13,559 bases of DNA from Campylobacter concisus. Its GTDB lineage: Bacteria > Campylobacterota > Campylobacteria > Campylobacterales > Campylobacteraceae. This document shows, one piece after another, positions 7,103 to 13,559 of this stretch; positions within the stretch are counted from its first letter, which is position 1; each line of letters opens with the position of its first letter. The position numbers and the translations under genes are program-made. The notes beneath the pieces were generated by a model, which saw only the letters and a list, made by a program, of their open reading frames with translations, ran no database searches and had not been told where the DNA came from. The stretch lies in assembly GCA_018375265.1 (NCBI GenBank), contig JAHADO010000011.1:1-13559 (forward strand). The letters run 5' to 3'.

Positions 7103-8231
7103 CAAATTCTTTTACAACCTGATCTACAAAAGCCTAAAAAATGGCTCATCAAGGGTTATGGTCATCGTGATCTCGATCTTGCTTGGAGCGTGCGTGTGTG
7201 CGGCATTTGTCAATGTCTATCTAGATATCGACTCAAAGGTCTCACGCGAGCTAAAAACTTATGGTGCAAATATGATCTTTGCTCCAAAAGATATGGCGAC
7301 AAGCGATGATATGAGCGAAAAAACTTATAATGAAATGATCGCTAAAGTGCCAAAAGATAAGCTTTTAGGCGAGAGCGGTTATCTCTTTGCTCAGGCAAAT
7401 ATCGGCCCAACTAATGCCATCGTCATGGGGACAAAATTTAGCAATCTAAAAAAGGTTAAGCCGTTTTTAGATGTTAGAGATGGAGGGATGATAAATGTCG
7501 ATTTTGACGATAAAAACGTGCTAATAGGCGTCGATCTTGCTCGTCAAGCTGGCTTTAAAGCAGGCGATGATATAGAAATTCGTGCCATTGGTTCAAATGA
7601 GAGCATAAATGTAAAGATAAAAGGAGTAGTGGCAAGTGGCGACAAAGAGGATGCCCTTTTGATCACGTCACTATCTTTGGCTCAGAAAATTTCAAACAAA
7701 GTTGGCAAGATAAACTACGCTGAAGCTGTTGTGCTTGGAAATTTTGACGAGATAACATCACTTGCAAAAACTATAAGCAATGATGAAATAGTCGCAAAAC
7801 CAGTGGCTAAGGTCTCAAAGTCTGGGGGCTATATCTTAGAAAAGATCAAACTTCTAATGGCGCTTGTTAGCCTTGTCATCTTGCTCATTACTTCAATGTG
7901 CGTAAATACAACGCTTAGTGCTATCTTACTCTCTCGATCAAAAGAGATCGCACTTCTTAGAGCCATAGGCGCAAGCAAAAAAGATGTATTGAGGCTATTT
8001 GGCTTTGAAACATTTGTGACAGCGCTCATCTCAGCGTTAGTTGGAGCGTTTTTAGGTTATCTACTAGCTCAAATTTTAGGTTATGCGATATTTGATTCTA
8101 GTATTGATTTTAGAATTCTAAGCATCCCAGTAGCTGTGGTCATATCACTTCTTTTTGCAGCGATCGCAGCGTTTTACCCGATTAAGCGGGCACTTAATAA
8201 CAAAATGGCAGATACACTAAGAGGAGAATGA
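7089..8231 (+). CDS. ABC transporter permease, FtsX/MacB type (Cj1662-like)
   Basis: This 380-residue permease has the same plan as its upstream neighbour: a membrane segment at about residues 22-42, a periplasmic domain of about 200 residues, and a C-terminal FtsX domain with three membrane segments. Its coupling segment reads SRSKEIALLRAIGASKK from residue 282. The periplasmic domain is some 50-60 residues shorter than that of the first permease, so the pair would form an asymmetric heterodimer as in LolCE. The gene overlaps the previous one by 14 bases, and its ribosome binding site GGAGG (7078-7082) lies inside it. The stop is one base before the ATPase start. The transported or activated substrate is unknown. 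Confidence 0.9.
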   Translation: MTANSKFFYNLIYKSLKNGSSRVMVIVISILLGACVCAAFVNVYLDIDSKVSRELKTYGANMIFAPKDMATSDDMSEKTYNEMIAKVPKDKLLGESGYLFAQANIGPTNAIVMGTKFSNLKKVKPFLDVRDGGMINVDFDDKNVLIGVDLARQAGFKAGDDIEIRAIGSNESINVKIKGVVASGDKEDALLITSLSLAQKISNKVGKINYAEAVVLGNFDEITSLAKTISNDEIVAKPVAKVSKSGGYILEKIKLLMALVSLVILLITSMCVNTTLSAILLSRSKEIALLRAIGASKKDVLRLFGFETFVTALISALVGAFLGYLLAQILGYAIFDSSIDFRILSIPVAVVISLLFAAIAAFYPIKRALNNKMADTLRGE

Positions 8232-8232
8232 T

Positions 8233-8922
8233 ATGCAAAATGCACTAGAACTTAAAAATATTTGTAAAATTTTTGGCGATGTAAAAGCACTTGATGATAT
8301 AAGTTTTGAGGTTAAAAAGGGCGAGTGGGTCAGCGTCATGGGACCAAGCGGTAGTGGTAAGAGTACGCTTGTAAATATCCTTTCTCTAATGGATACTCCA
8401 AGTAGTGGCGTTTATATGCTTGGCGGCGATGATGCTAGCAACCTAAATGCCGATGATACGCTTAAATTTAGACGTGAAAAGATCGGACTTGTCTTTCAGC
8501 AGTTTCACCTAGTGCCATATCTTAGCGCGCTTGAAAACGTGATGATAGCGCAGTATTATCATAGCTCAGTTGATGAAGAGGATGCTAAAAAGGCGCTTGA
8601 GGCAGTTGGTCTCTCTCACAGGCTAACACACAGACCAAGTCAGCTAAGTGGCGGCGAGCAACAACGCCTTTGTATCGCGCGCTCGCTCATAAACGACCCT
8701 GAAATTTTAATAGCAGATGAGCCAACTGGTAACCTTGACGAGGCAAATGAGAGGATCATACTTGATCTATTTTGCAAGCTAAGAAAAGAGGGCAAGACGA
8801 TACTTCTAGTCACTCACAACCCAGATCTAGGCGAGTATGGCGATAAGATCGTCTATCTAAGACACGGCAAACTAGAGAATATCCGCACTATTGAAAATCC
8901 AAAGGTGCCAAATGCGATATAA
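8233..8922 (+). CDS. ABC transporter ATP-binding protein, MacB/LolD type (Cj1663-like)
   Basis: This 229-residue ATPase has all nucleotide-binding motifs intact: Walker A GPSGSGKST at 37-45, Q-loop glutamine at 89-90, signature LSGGEQQR at 138-145, Walker B ILIADEP with catalytic Glu163, D-loop GNLDE following, and the switch His195 in VTHN. Length and motif wording fit the MacB/LolD/FtsE branch that pairs with FtsX-type permeases, here the two genes directly upstream. It should act as a dimer on the cytoplasmic face. The start has AGGAG at 8222-8226, six bases upstream. Its 3' end overlaps the next gene by 11 bases. Confidence 0.94.
   Translation: MQNALELKNICKIFGDVKALDDISFEVKKGEWVSVMGPSGSGKSTLVNILSLMDTPSSGVYMLGGDDASNLNADDTLKFRREKIGLVFQQFHLVPYLSALENVMIAQYYHSSVDEEDAKKALEAVGLSHRLTHRPSQLSGGEQQRLCIARSLINDPEILIADEPTGNLDEANERIILDLFCKLRKEGKTILLVTHNPDLGEYGDKIVYLRHGKLENIRTIENPKVPNAI
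8901..8907 (+). promoter_or_regulatory. Ribosome binding site fixing the thioredoxin start
   Basis: AAAGGTG places AAGG six bases before the ATG at 8912. The in-frame TTG at 8891 has no such site and would put charged residues before the lipoprotein signal, so 8912 is preferred. Confidence 0.6.
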
Positions 8923-9406
8923 AATTTTACTTTTATGTCTAGTCTCAGTCCTAGTTTTGGGCTGCGTCAAGCAGTATGAGAAGCACCACATCACGCTAAA
9001 TGACTCAAGTGGCATCGATACGCAGTTTTTCCCTACCGAAAAGCGTCTAAAGATAGGCGATAAGCCATATATGCTCTTTTTCTTTGGCACGGACTGCGGA
9101 GTGTGCAAGGCCGCGATCCCTGATCTAAACGCACTTGAAAAAGAGTATGGCAAAGAGGTTCAGTTCATTGGCATTTTAGGACCTAGCAAGGGCTTTGATA
9201 AGGATATCGAAATCTTAAAAGAGCACAACATCACCTTTAAAACTACAAGCGACAAGGTCTCGGTTGATTACTTCAGCAAGGCAGTTGGTGGCGTTATGGG
9301 CGTGCCAGTTATCTATTTTTTTGATAAAGATGGTAAGATGCGATCAAAATTTATCGGTCTTACACCAAAAAGTGTGCTTGAAGGTGCTATAAGATCGCTC
9401 TTATAG
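8912..9406 (+). CDS. Thioredoxin-like lipoprotein (Cj1664/Cj1665-like)
   Basis: This 164-residue protein has a lipoprotein signal, with Cys18 after VLG as the likely lipidation site, followed by a thioredoxin fold of the TlpA/ResA type. The active site is Cys62-Gly-Val-Cys65 in GTDCGVCKAAIP, and Pro132 in GVPVIYFF is the expected cis-proline facing it. It should sit on the periplasmic side of a membrane and reduce or exchange disulfides; the cysteine pairs of the DUF2318 protein in the same operon are an obvious but unproven target. C. jejuni carries two thioredoxin-like genes at this place (Cj1664, Cj1665), whereas only one is present here. A longer form from TTG at 8891 is possible but poorly supported. 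The gene overlaps the ATPase gene by 11 bases. Confidence 0.88.
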   Translation: MRYKILLLCLVSVLVLGCVKQYEKHHITLNDSSGIDTQFFPTEKRLKIGDKPYMLFFFGTDCGVCKAAIPDLNALEKEYGKEVQFIGILGPSKGFDKDIEILKEHNITFKTTSDKVSVDYFSKAVGGVMGVPVIYFFDKDGKMRSKFIGLTPKSVLEGAIRSLL

Positions 9407-9409
9407 GAG
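9405..9409 (+). promoter_or_regulatory. Ribosome binding site fixing the lipoprotein start
   Basis: AGGAG lies five bases before the ATG at 9415. A GTG at 9409 is in frame but overlaps this site, so it cannot be the main start. Confidence 0.65.
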
Positions 9410-9414
9410 TGAAG

Positions 9415-9996
9415 ATGAGAAATTTCTTTTTATTTGTTCTAACGGTGTTTTTTGTCGGATGTGCTAGCAGCACGCCAAATATCTCGGTAAAAACGAGCGA
9501 TCCGATCTTTTTTACGCTTAGTGAAGCAAACAAAAGCGTATATGTAAATTTTAAAAATAGCGCAACTGGACAAGATGTAAATGCTGAAATTATAAGCGAA
9601 TTTGCAAAGGCTGGCTTTAGAAATGAGCCAAATATCAAAAATGCTGACTTCATCATCCTTGGCGACGTGCAAAGCTTTTCTAGGACAACCAAAAGAGATC
9701 CTAGATTTTCAATGGGCATGGGATATGGCTTTGGCAGACCAAGTTTTGGCTTTGGCTACTCGATGTTTTTCCCATTTGACTATGATGACTATGATGACGA
9801 CTTTAGCACAAACAGCTATGCTTACTACATGCAAGTAAGCGTGCTAGTGCGCCCAAAAGATGGCGGTGAGAAAGCGACAAATATCTCGCTCATGCAAGCT
9901 GGCAATGTCTATTCGCCAAGCTACATTTGGCCATTTTTCAAAGAGCGCCTAGCAAAACAGATCGTTAGCTTTTTTTATAACGTCTCACAAAGGTAG
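9415..9996 (+). CDS. Putative TraT-like lipoprotein
   Basis: This 193-residue protein starts with a lipoprotein signal whose lipidation site is Cys16 (FFVGC). The segment at about 40-86 (SVYVNFKNSATGQD, then a stretch ending in ADFIILGDVQ) resembles the start of the TraT complement-resistance/surface-exclusion lipoprotein family; this is recognition by eye and only moderately secure. The middle is unusual: a Gly/aromatic stretch at 101-119 (GMGYGFGRPSFGFGYSMFF) followed by an acidic patch DYDDYDDDF at 122-130. The C-terminal part looks like mixed beta strand. The gene begins eight bases after the thioredoxin stop, so it is probably co-transcribed with the iron operon. Its place in the outer membrane and any link to metal uptake are inferences. 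I do not know a counterpart at this position in C. jejuni. Confidence 0.75.
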   Translation: MRNFFLFVLTVFFVGCASSTPNISVKTSDPIFFTLSEANKSVYVNFKNSATGQDVNAEIISEFAKAGFRNEPNIKNADFIILGDVQSFSRTTKRDPRFSMGMGYGFGRPSFGFGYSMFFPFDYDDYDDDFSTNSYAYYMQVSVLVRPKDGGEKATNISLMQAGNVYSPSYIWPFFKERLAKQIVSFFYNVSQR

Positions 9997-10027
9997 AGAA
10001 ATTTAGCGAAATTTAAAAGGAGTTAAG

Positions 10028-11278
10028 ATGCTAGTTGATGGAAGCTACGAAATTTTATCTTGTGATGATGTGGAGCTTGGCATAAAAAGAAGTTCTACTT
10101 TGTCCTTTTATGCCTGTTATGACGATGTCAAGGAGGCAAAAGCTCTTTTAGTCATCATTCCTGGTCTTGGAGCAGACTCTGACTCTGGATATAGAACTCA
10201 TCTCATGCGAACCATGGCAGAGAACTATGATGTGGCGTGTATTAGTGTGGATTATCACTGCATAGGCAACCGCCCACAGCTTGGAGCTCAATGTTTGTTA
10301 GATGATTTGGACCGTGCGATATTAATAGATGAGTTAGCCAAAATTGGTATAACATTACCAATAGACATAAAGGCGGTCGATAGTTATAAAAAAACATGTT
10401 TTTTATTTGAAAGTCTTAGTGAGGAGATCACTCTTAGAAAAAAGGCAAATATTTTGCCTGCAAGTTATAAGCTAAATTTGAGTTGCACAATGTATCCAAC
10501 AAAAGATGAATACCAAAATTTTGGCATTATGCAAGCTATTGATATATTAAATGCTATTCTTTATACTAAGCATAATTTATGCGCTGGAAAATTTAATAAA
10601 ATTCCTGTTATTTTGGTAGGAAGCTCACATGGTGGCTATCTTGCAAATTTATCAGCTAAAATTGCTCCGTGGTTAGTAGATGCTGTGATAGATAATAGCT
10701 CCTATGCTATATTTTTATGGCGTCTTATTGGCTTTGGAAAAGAGATTGATTTTACTAAATTTTTTTGTTGTGCGACTGATGACTTTTATCAAGATATTTG
10801 CCTCTATCTTTTTGATAAAACCTATTGGACACTAGATAAGACTTCACTATATTATTTTAATGAATCTAGAGAAGAGATAAGAAATATCTTAAATCCGAAA
10901 CATTTAAAGGTACAGAGTAAATTTAAAAAGACGTTTTATATTGGATATCATTGTGTGAATGATGATATAGCCCCTGCAAAGGATAAAACCGAGCTTTATG
11001 AGGCTCTTAAGAAGCTAAAATTTGACGCAACTTTGCATATGATAAAAGATGAGAGCGAGGTTGATGGTAAATTTATAAAGTCTCTAACTCACGGCATGGG
11101 GATGTCTTATAAACTGCTTTTGCAAAGAGAGCTTCCTGGCGTTATGAAGAAAATTTTGTCTAAAAAGGATAAAAAAGATGAGATCAATGAAAAATGCATA
11201 GAGTATAAGTGTGGTGATTTGCTTTATAAATTTAGTGAAGTCTCAGATCAGATAAGGCTTGAAGTTACTAATATTTAA
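10028..11278 (+). CDS. DUF2920 family protein, alpha/beta-hydrolase-like
   Basis: This 416-residue protein resembles the Campylobacter DUF2920 family (the 617 family of C. jejuni, e.g. Cj0617/Cj0618 and Cj1305c), often found with flagellin-modification and motility-accessory genes. It has an alpha/beta-hydrolase layout: a candidate oxyanion segment IIPGLGAD near residues 43-50, a nucleophile elbow GSSHGG at 198-203 with Ser200 as likely nucleophile, a candidate acid at Asp312 or Asp313, and His355 in LTHGMGM. The substrate is unknown. No signal peptide is seen, so it should be cytoplasmic. AGGAG lies five bases before the ATG. The central part (about 10321-10980) is near 30% GC by hand count, while the start of the gene is near 47%, hinting at a mosaic origin. 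There is no long G-tract, unlike phase-variable C. jejuni members. Confidence 0.83.
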   Translation: MLVDGSYEILSCDDVELGIKRSSTLSFYACYDDVKEAKALLVIIPGLGADSDSGYRTHLMRTMAENYDVACISVDYHCIGNRPQLGAQCLLDDLDRAILIDELAKIGITLPIDIKAVDSYKKTCFLFESLSEEITLRKKANILPASYKLNLSCTMYPTKDEYQNFGIMQAIDILNAILYTKHNLCAGKFNKIPVILVGSSHGGYLANLSAKIAPWLVDAVIDNSSYAIFLWRLIGFGKEIDFTKFFCCATDDFYQDICLYLFDKTYWTLDKTSLYYFNESREEIRNILNPKHLKVQSKFKKTFYIGYHCVNDDIAPAKDKTELYEALKKLKFDATLHMIKDESEVDGKFIKSLTHGMGMSYKLLLQRELPGVMKKILSKKDKKDEINEKCIEYKCGDLLYKFSEVSDQIRLEVTNI

Positions 11279-11297
11279 ATTTTAGAGCCATTTTATC

Positions 11298-11333
11298 TAA
11301 AGCTAGGCTTTTAAAGACCTAGCTTTAAATTTT
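11298..11333 (+). terminator. Hairpin between convergent genes
   Basis: TAAAGCTAGG (11298-11307) pairs with CCTAGCTTTA (11318-11327) in a ten-base stem around a ten-base loop, followed on the plus strand by AA and four T bases. It lies between the DUF2920 stop and the minus-strand stop of the TPR gene, so it may end both transcripts, though the T-run on the minus side is poor. Confidence 0.7.
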
Positions 11334-13559
11334 CTAGTTATCTATCATAAAATCATAAAATTCGTTGTTATATTCTACGTTTCCTACTTTGCTGTATTGT
11401 ATAAGTGCGGCTTTGATGTTATCGATTTGCTGATACATAAAGCCAAGGGCAGCTCTGTTTTCAACAGCACTTGGATCATTTAGCTTTGTAAGTTCCAAAA
11501 GTGCGATCGCATTTGCTATTTTGTTTGCTCCAGTGGCTGCCACAGAGGCCAAAAATAGCGTTCCAGCGTCATTTATCTTAAACTCGTCTATAACCTCATT
11601 ATAAAGCTTATAGCTCTCATCAAAGTCGTTTGTAAAAATATCCACGTATGCTAGAGTTTGGATCAAATTTATATTTTTTGGCGCACTCTTTAGCTCGGCT
11701 CTTAGCCTATCGCGCTCCCTTGTTAGCAAGCCTGAGATCTGAAGTAGCTTGATGTACTGCTTTTTGATGATGTCAGCGCCGTGATAAAAAGCATTTGAGT
11801 CGAGATTTTTATCGTTAAAGTAAATTTGTATCGCTTTTGCGTACTCTTTGATGTTTTGATCTTTGTTTTTAGAGATGAAATTTAAGATATTTGCGATGAT
11901 GTCGTTTGGCAAGATTTTCATGAGCTCATCAGCTTTTTTTGACATTAGCTCATCGTTGTTTGAAATTTTAGCGGTGATGATATCAAAGGCTAAATTTAGC
12001 GTCGTAGGCTCTTTTGGCTCTTCAAGCCACCTTATCATCGCACTTTGGTTGCCGCTAACTAGGCTTAAAAGTGAGGCGTATAAATTTACAGGTTTTAGGC
12101 TCTTGTCGTTTTCTAAATTTTCTCCGATCTCTTCAACTAGTTTTGGATTTAAATTTCTATTTATATCCATGCAGATAGCCCCAAAGATGCCAGAGAGGTG
12201 GTTATTTACATCCTGATGGTAGCTTGCTATAAAGTGCTTTGCAGCAAGGCTAAAATTTCCAAGCTGAGCGTAGCTAAGAGCTAGGTTATACTGCAAGATC
12301 GAGTGGTTTGGGTAGGCTTTGGCAAGCTCTTCAAAGTCCTTGTTTGCTTCTTTTAAGCGGTAGTTAAGTGCCTTTGCGATGGCTTCGCTAAGTTTGGCAT
12401 TGACCTTTGAGGCGGCGGCACTTTGGCTAAGGTAGTCATTTGCCGCTGAGGTGTCATCTAAAAAGACGCTAACACCGCCTTTTCTTATCTGCTCGATGCT
12501 CTGTTTTGCATCAAAAACCTTGTAAGGTGCGAAGTAAAATAGCGTCTCGTAGCGTCTTGTTCTATCAAAAAACATATCGTCGCTAAAGTGCGCCTGAGCT
12601 AGGCTGACGTCAAAAAGATCTGGCTTTAGGATGGTCTTTATCTTGTAAATTTTACTTGGCATCGAGGCGTTGTAGTCATAAACATCTTTGATAAATGCCG
12701 CCGCGTCGCCATAATCAGCCGTTTTTAGATCGATTAGTGCCTCAGTCATCTTGATAAGGTCGATATTTGGCGTATTTTTAGAAGCCTTTGTTAGATAGTC
12801 CCTTGCCTTGTCGTATTTACCAAGTCTTGCGTAGAGCTGCGCTAGCGTAAAGTCAGCCTTAAACGCCTTTTGCCCTTCAAGCTTAGCTATGGCTCTCTCA
12901 TCATCGCCAAGAAGCGATAAAATTTTAGCACTCAAGTAGGCATACTCGCCCTTATAGTCCTCTGTGCTAGGGTGCGAGAGTGCTTGCAGCGCCTCGTAAT
13001 AATTACCCTTGTAATAATTAACTAGCGCATAGTAGTAGCTGTAAAGTGGTGAGCTGTTTTCATACTGCAAAAAGGAGTCCGCAAGCCCAATGTAGTAGTT
13101 GAAATTTTTGGTGTTATTTAGCTCAAGCGAGCAAACAGCGGCGTTTATGGCGCTAACTGCGGTGTTTTCGCGGTCGGTTATCGCTTTGTTAAACGAGATG
13201 ATCGCCTCGTCGCATTTTTCTTGTTTCATCTGCGAAACGCCGAGGTTGTAGTTTGAAAGCGACTGGTTATAAACAGCTATGTTTTCATAAATTTTTAACG
13301 CTTCAAATTTATTGCCACGCTCATAGAGCTGGTTAGCCTTGTTTATCATCTCATCGATCTTTGAAGCGCAAAAATTTTGCGTTGGGTAGTTGTTTTCTAT
13401 ATTTTTTACGATCGCTGTAGTGTCTATCTCCTCTTTTTTATCTTTTTTTAGCAAGACGATTAGCAAAACAACGATCAAGATGACAAGCACCAAAGCAGCC
13501 GCACCTATGATGATAAAGAGCTTTTTCTTGCTCTTTTTTACTGGTATTGGCTCTGGGAT
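11334..13559 (-). CDS. pflB: TPR-repeat membrane protein, probable flagellar motor protein PflB (5' end outside window)
   Basis: The minus-strand frame is open to the window edge, giving 741 residues and a missing N-terminus. It begins with a Lys-rich cytoplasmic stretch (VKKSKKK) and a single hydrophobic helix of about 25 residues ending in LLKKDKKEE; the rest is a long helical domain with several TPR-like units, clearest near bases 13330-12780 (e.g. ALKIYENIA, YNLGVSQMKQ, DEAIISFNKA, QLYARLGKYDKA) and 12330-12220 (LQYNLALSYAQLGNFSLAAKHF). A short tail, one anchor and a large periplasmic TPR domain match PflB (Cj0390 in C. jejuni, about 800 residues), which helps build the periplasmic disk that holds stator units in the flagellar motor. 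A TTG at 13493 would cut the membrane segment and is unlikely to be the start. Another TPR protein with the same layout is the alternative. Confidence 0.75.
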   Translation of the reverse strand: MPEPIPVKKSKKKLFIIIGAAALVLVILIVVLLIVLLKKDKKEEIDTTAIVKNIENNYPTQNFCASKIDEMINKANQLYERGNKFEALKIYENIAVYNQSLSNYNLGVSQMKQEKCDEAIISFNKAITDRENTAVSAINAAVCSLELNNTKNFNYYIGLADSFLQYENSSPLYSYYYALVNYYKGNYYEALQALSHPSTEDYKGEYAYLSAKILSLLGDDERAIAKLEGQKAFKADFTLAQLYARLGKYDKARDYLTKASKNTPNIDLIKMTEALIDLKTADYGDAAAFIKDVYDYNASMPSKIYKIKTILKPDLFDVSLAQAHFSDDMFFDRTRRYETLFYFAPYKVFDAKQSIEQIRKGGVSVFLDDTSAANDYLSQSAAASKVNAKLSEAIAKALNYRLKEANKDFEELAKAYPNHSILQYNLALSYAQLGNFSLAAKHFIASYHQDVNNHLSGIFGAICMDINRNLNPKLVEEIGENLENDKSLKPVNLYASLLSLVSGNQSAMIRWLEEPKEPTTLNLAFDIITAKISNNDELMSKKADELMKILPNDIIANILNFISKNKDQNIKEYAKAIQIYFNDKNLDSNAFYHGADIIKKQYIKLLQISGLLTRERDRLRAELKSAPKNINLIQTLAYVDIFTNDFDESYKLYNEVIDEFKINDAGTLFLASVAATGANKIANAIALLELTKLNDPSAVENRAALGFMYQQIDNIKAALIQYSKVGNVEYNNEFYDFMIDN

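Noticed and set aside
8891..8911. TTG start giving a longer thioredoxin protein
   Set aside because: There is no ribosome binding site, and it would place MKIQRCQ before the lipoprotein signal; the ATG at 8912 has a suitable site.
9999..10014. AAATTT-AGCG-AAATTT inverted repeat before the DUF2920 gene
   Set aside because: The stem is only A-T pairs and lacks a T-run; AAATTT words are very common in this genome, so it is not called a terminator.
10028..11278. Possible phase-variable G-tract in the DUF2920 gene
   Set aside because: The longest G run I see is four bases (near 11098-11101), too short for slipped-strand switching as in some C. jejuni homologues.
11863..12216. Open plus-strand frame of 117 codons opposite the TPR gene
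   Set aside because: It lies entirely within the minus-strand TPR gene and its Ser/Phe-rich translation is typical of an antisense shadow.
13427..13493. TTG at 13493 as the true start of the TPR protein
   Set aside because: The frame stays open to the window edge, and the upstream residues supply the Lys-rich tail and the first half of the membrane helix.

Overview
The window looks like chromosomal DNA from an epsilonproteobacterium, most likely a Campylobacter of the higher-GC group that includes C. concisus. I place it from the gene content, from the short AT-rich intergenic spacers, and from protein sequences that resemble Campylobacter formate dehydrogenase, P19, DUF2920 and PflB. GC is roughly 40% overall by eye. 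There are no tRNAs, rRNAs, insertion sequences or CRISPR arrays.

Layout: (1) 1-1582, the end of a formate dehydrogenase operon: the C-terminal third of the molybdopterin catalytic subunit (fdhA, cut by the left edge) and the four-cluster iron-sulfur subunit (fdhB), closed by a strong hairpin terminator. (2) 1583-1896, an AT-rich control region with a candidate Fur box and two candidate promoters. (3) 1897-9406, a compact operon of seven genes: FTR1-type permease, periplasmic P19, a DUF2318 membrane protein, two FtsX/MacB-type ABC permeases, their ATPase and a thioredoxin-like lipoprotein. This matches the C. jejuni Cj1658-Cj1665 iron-acquisition locus. (4) 9415-9996, a TraT-like lipoprotein attached to the end of that operon. 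(5) 10028-11278, a DUF2920 alpha/beta-hydrolase-like protein with an AT-rich central segment. (6) 11334-13559 on the minus strand, a large TPR protein with one N-terminal membrane anchor, most likely the flagellar motor protein PflB, cut by the right edge. Genes 5 and 6 converge on a shared hairpin.

How the iron genes probably work together: P19 binds metal in the periplasm and FTR1 carries iron across the inner membrane. The DUF2318 protein and the thioredoxin lipoprotein both carry cysteine pairs, which suggests redox or metal-handling steps. The FtsX-type ABC complex probably uses ATP to drive a periplasmic or membrane event rather than being a classic channel for iron. A hairpin directly after p19 could make P19 and FTR1 more abundant than the ABC part.

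Points most worth a second look: a cysteine-less YHS-like domain at the end of the DUF2318 protein, the duplicated periplasmic domain of the FTR1 protein, the attenuator-like hairpin inside the operon, the unusual terminal lipoprotein, the mosaic composition of the DUF2920 gene, and the absence of fdhC after fdhB.
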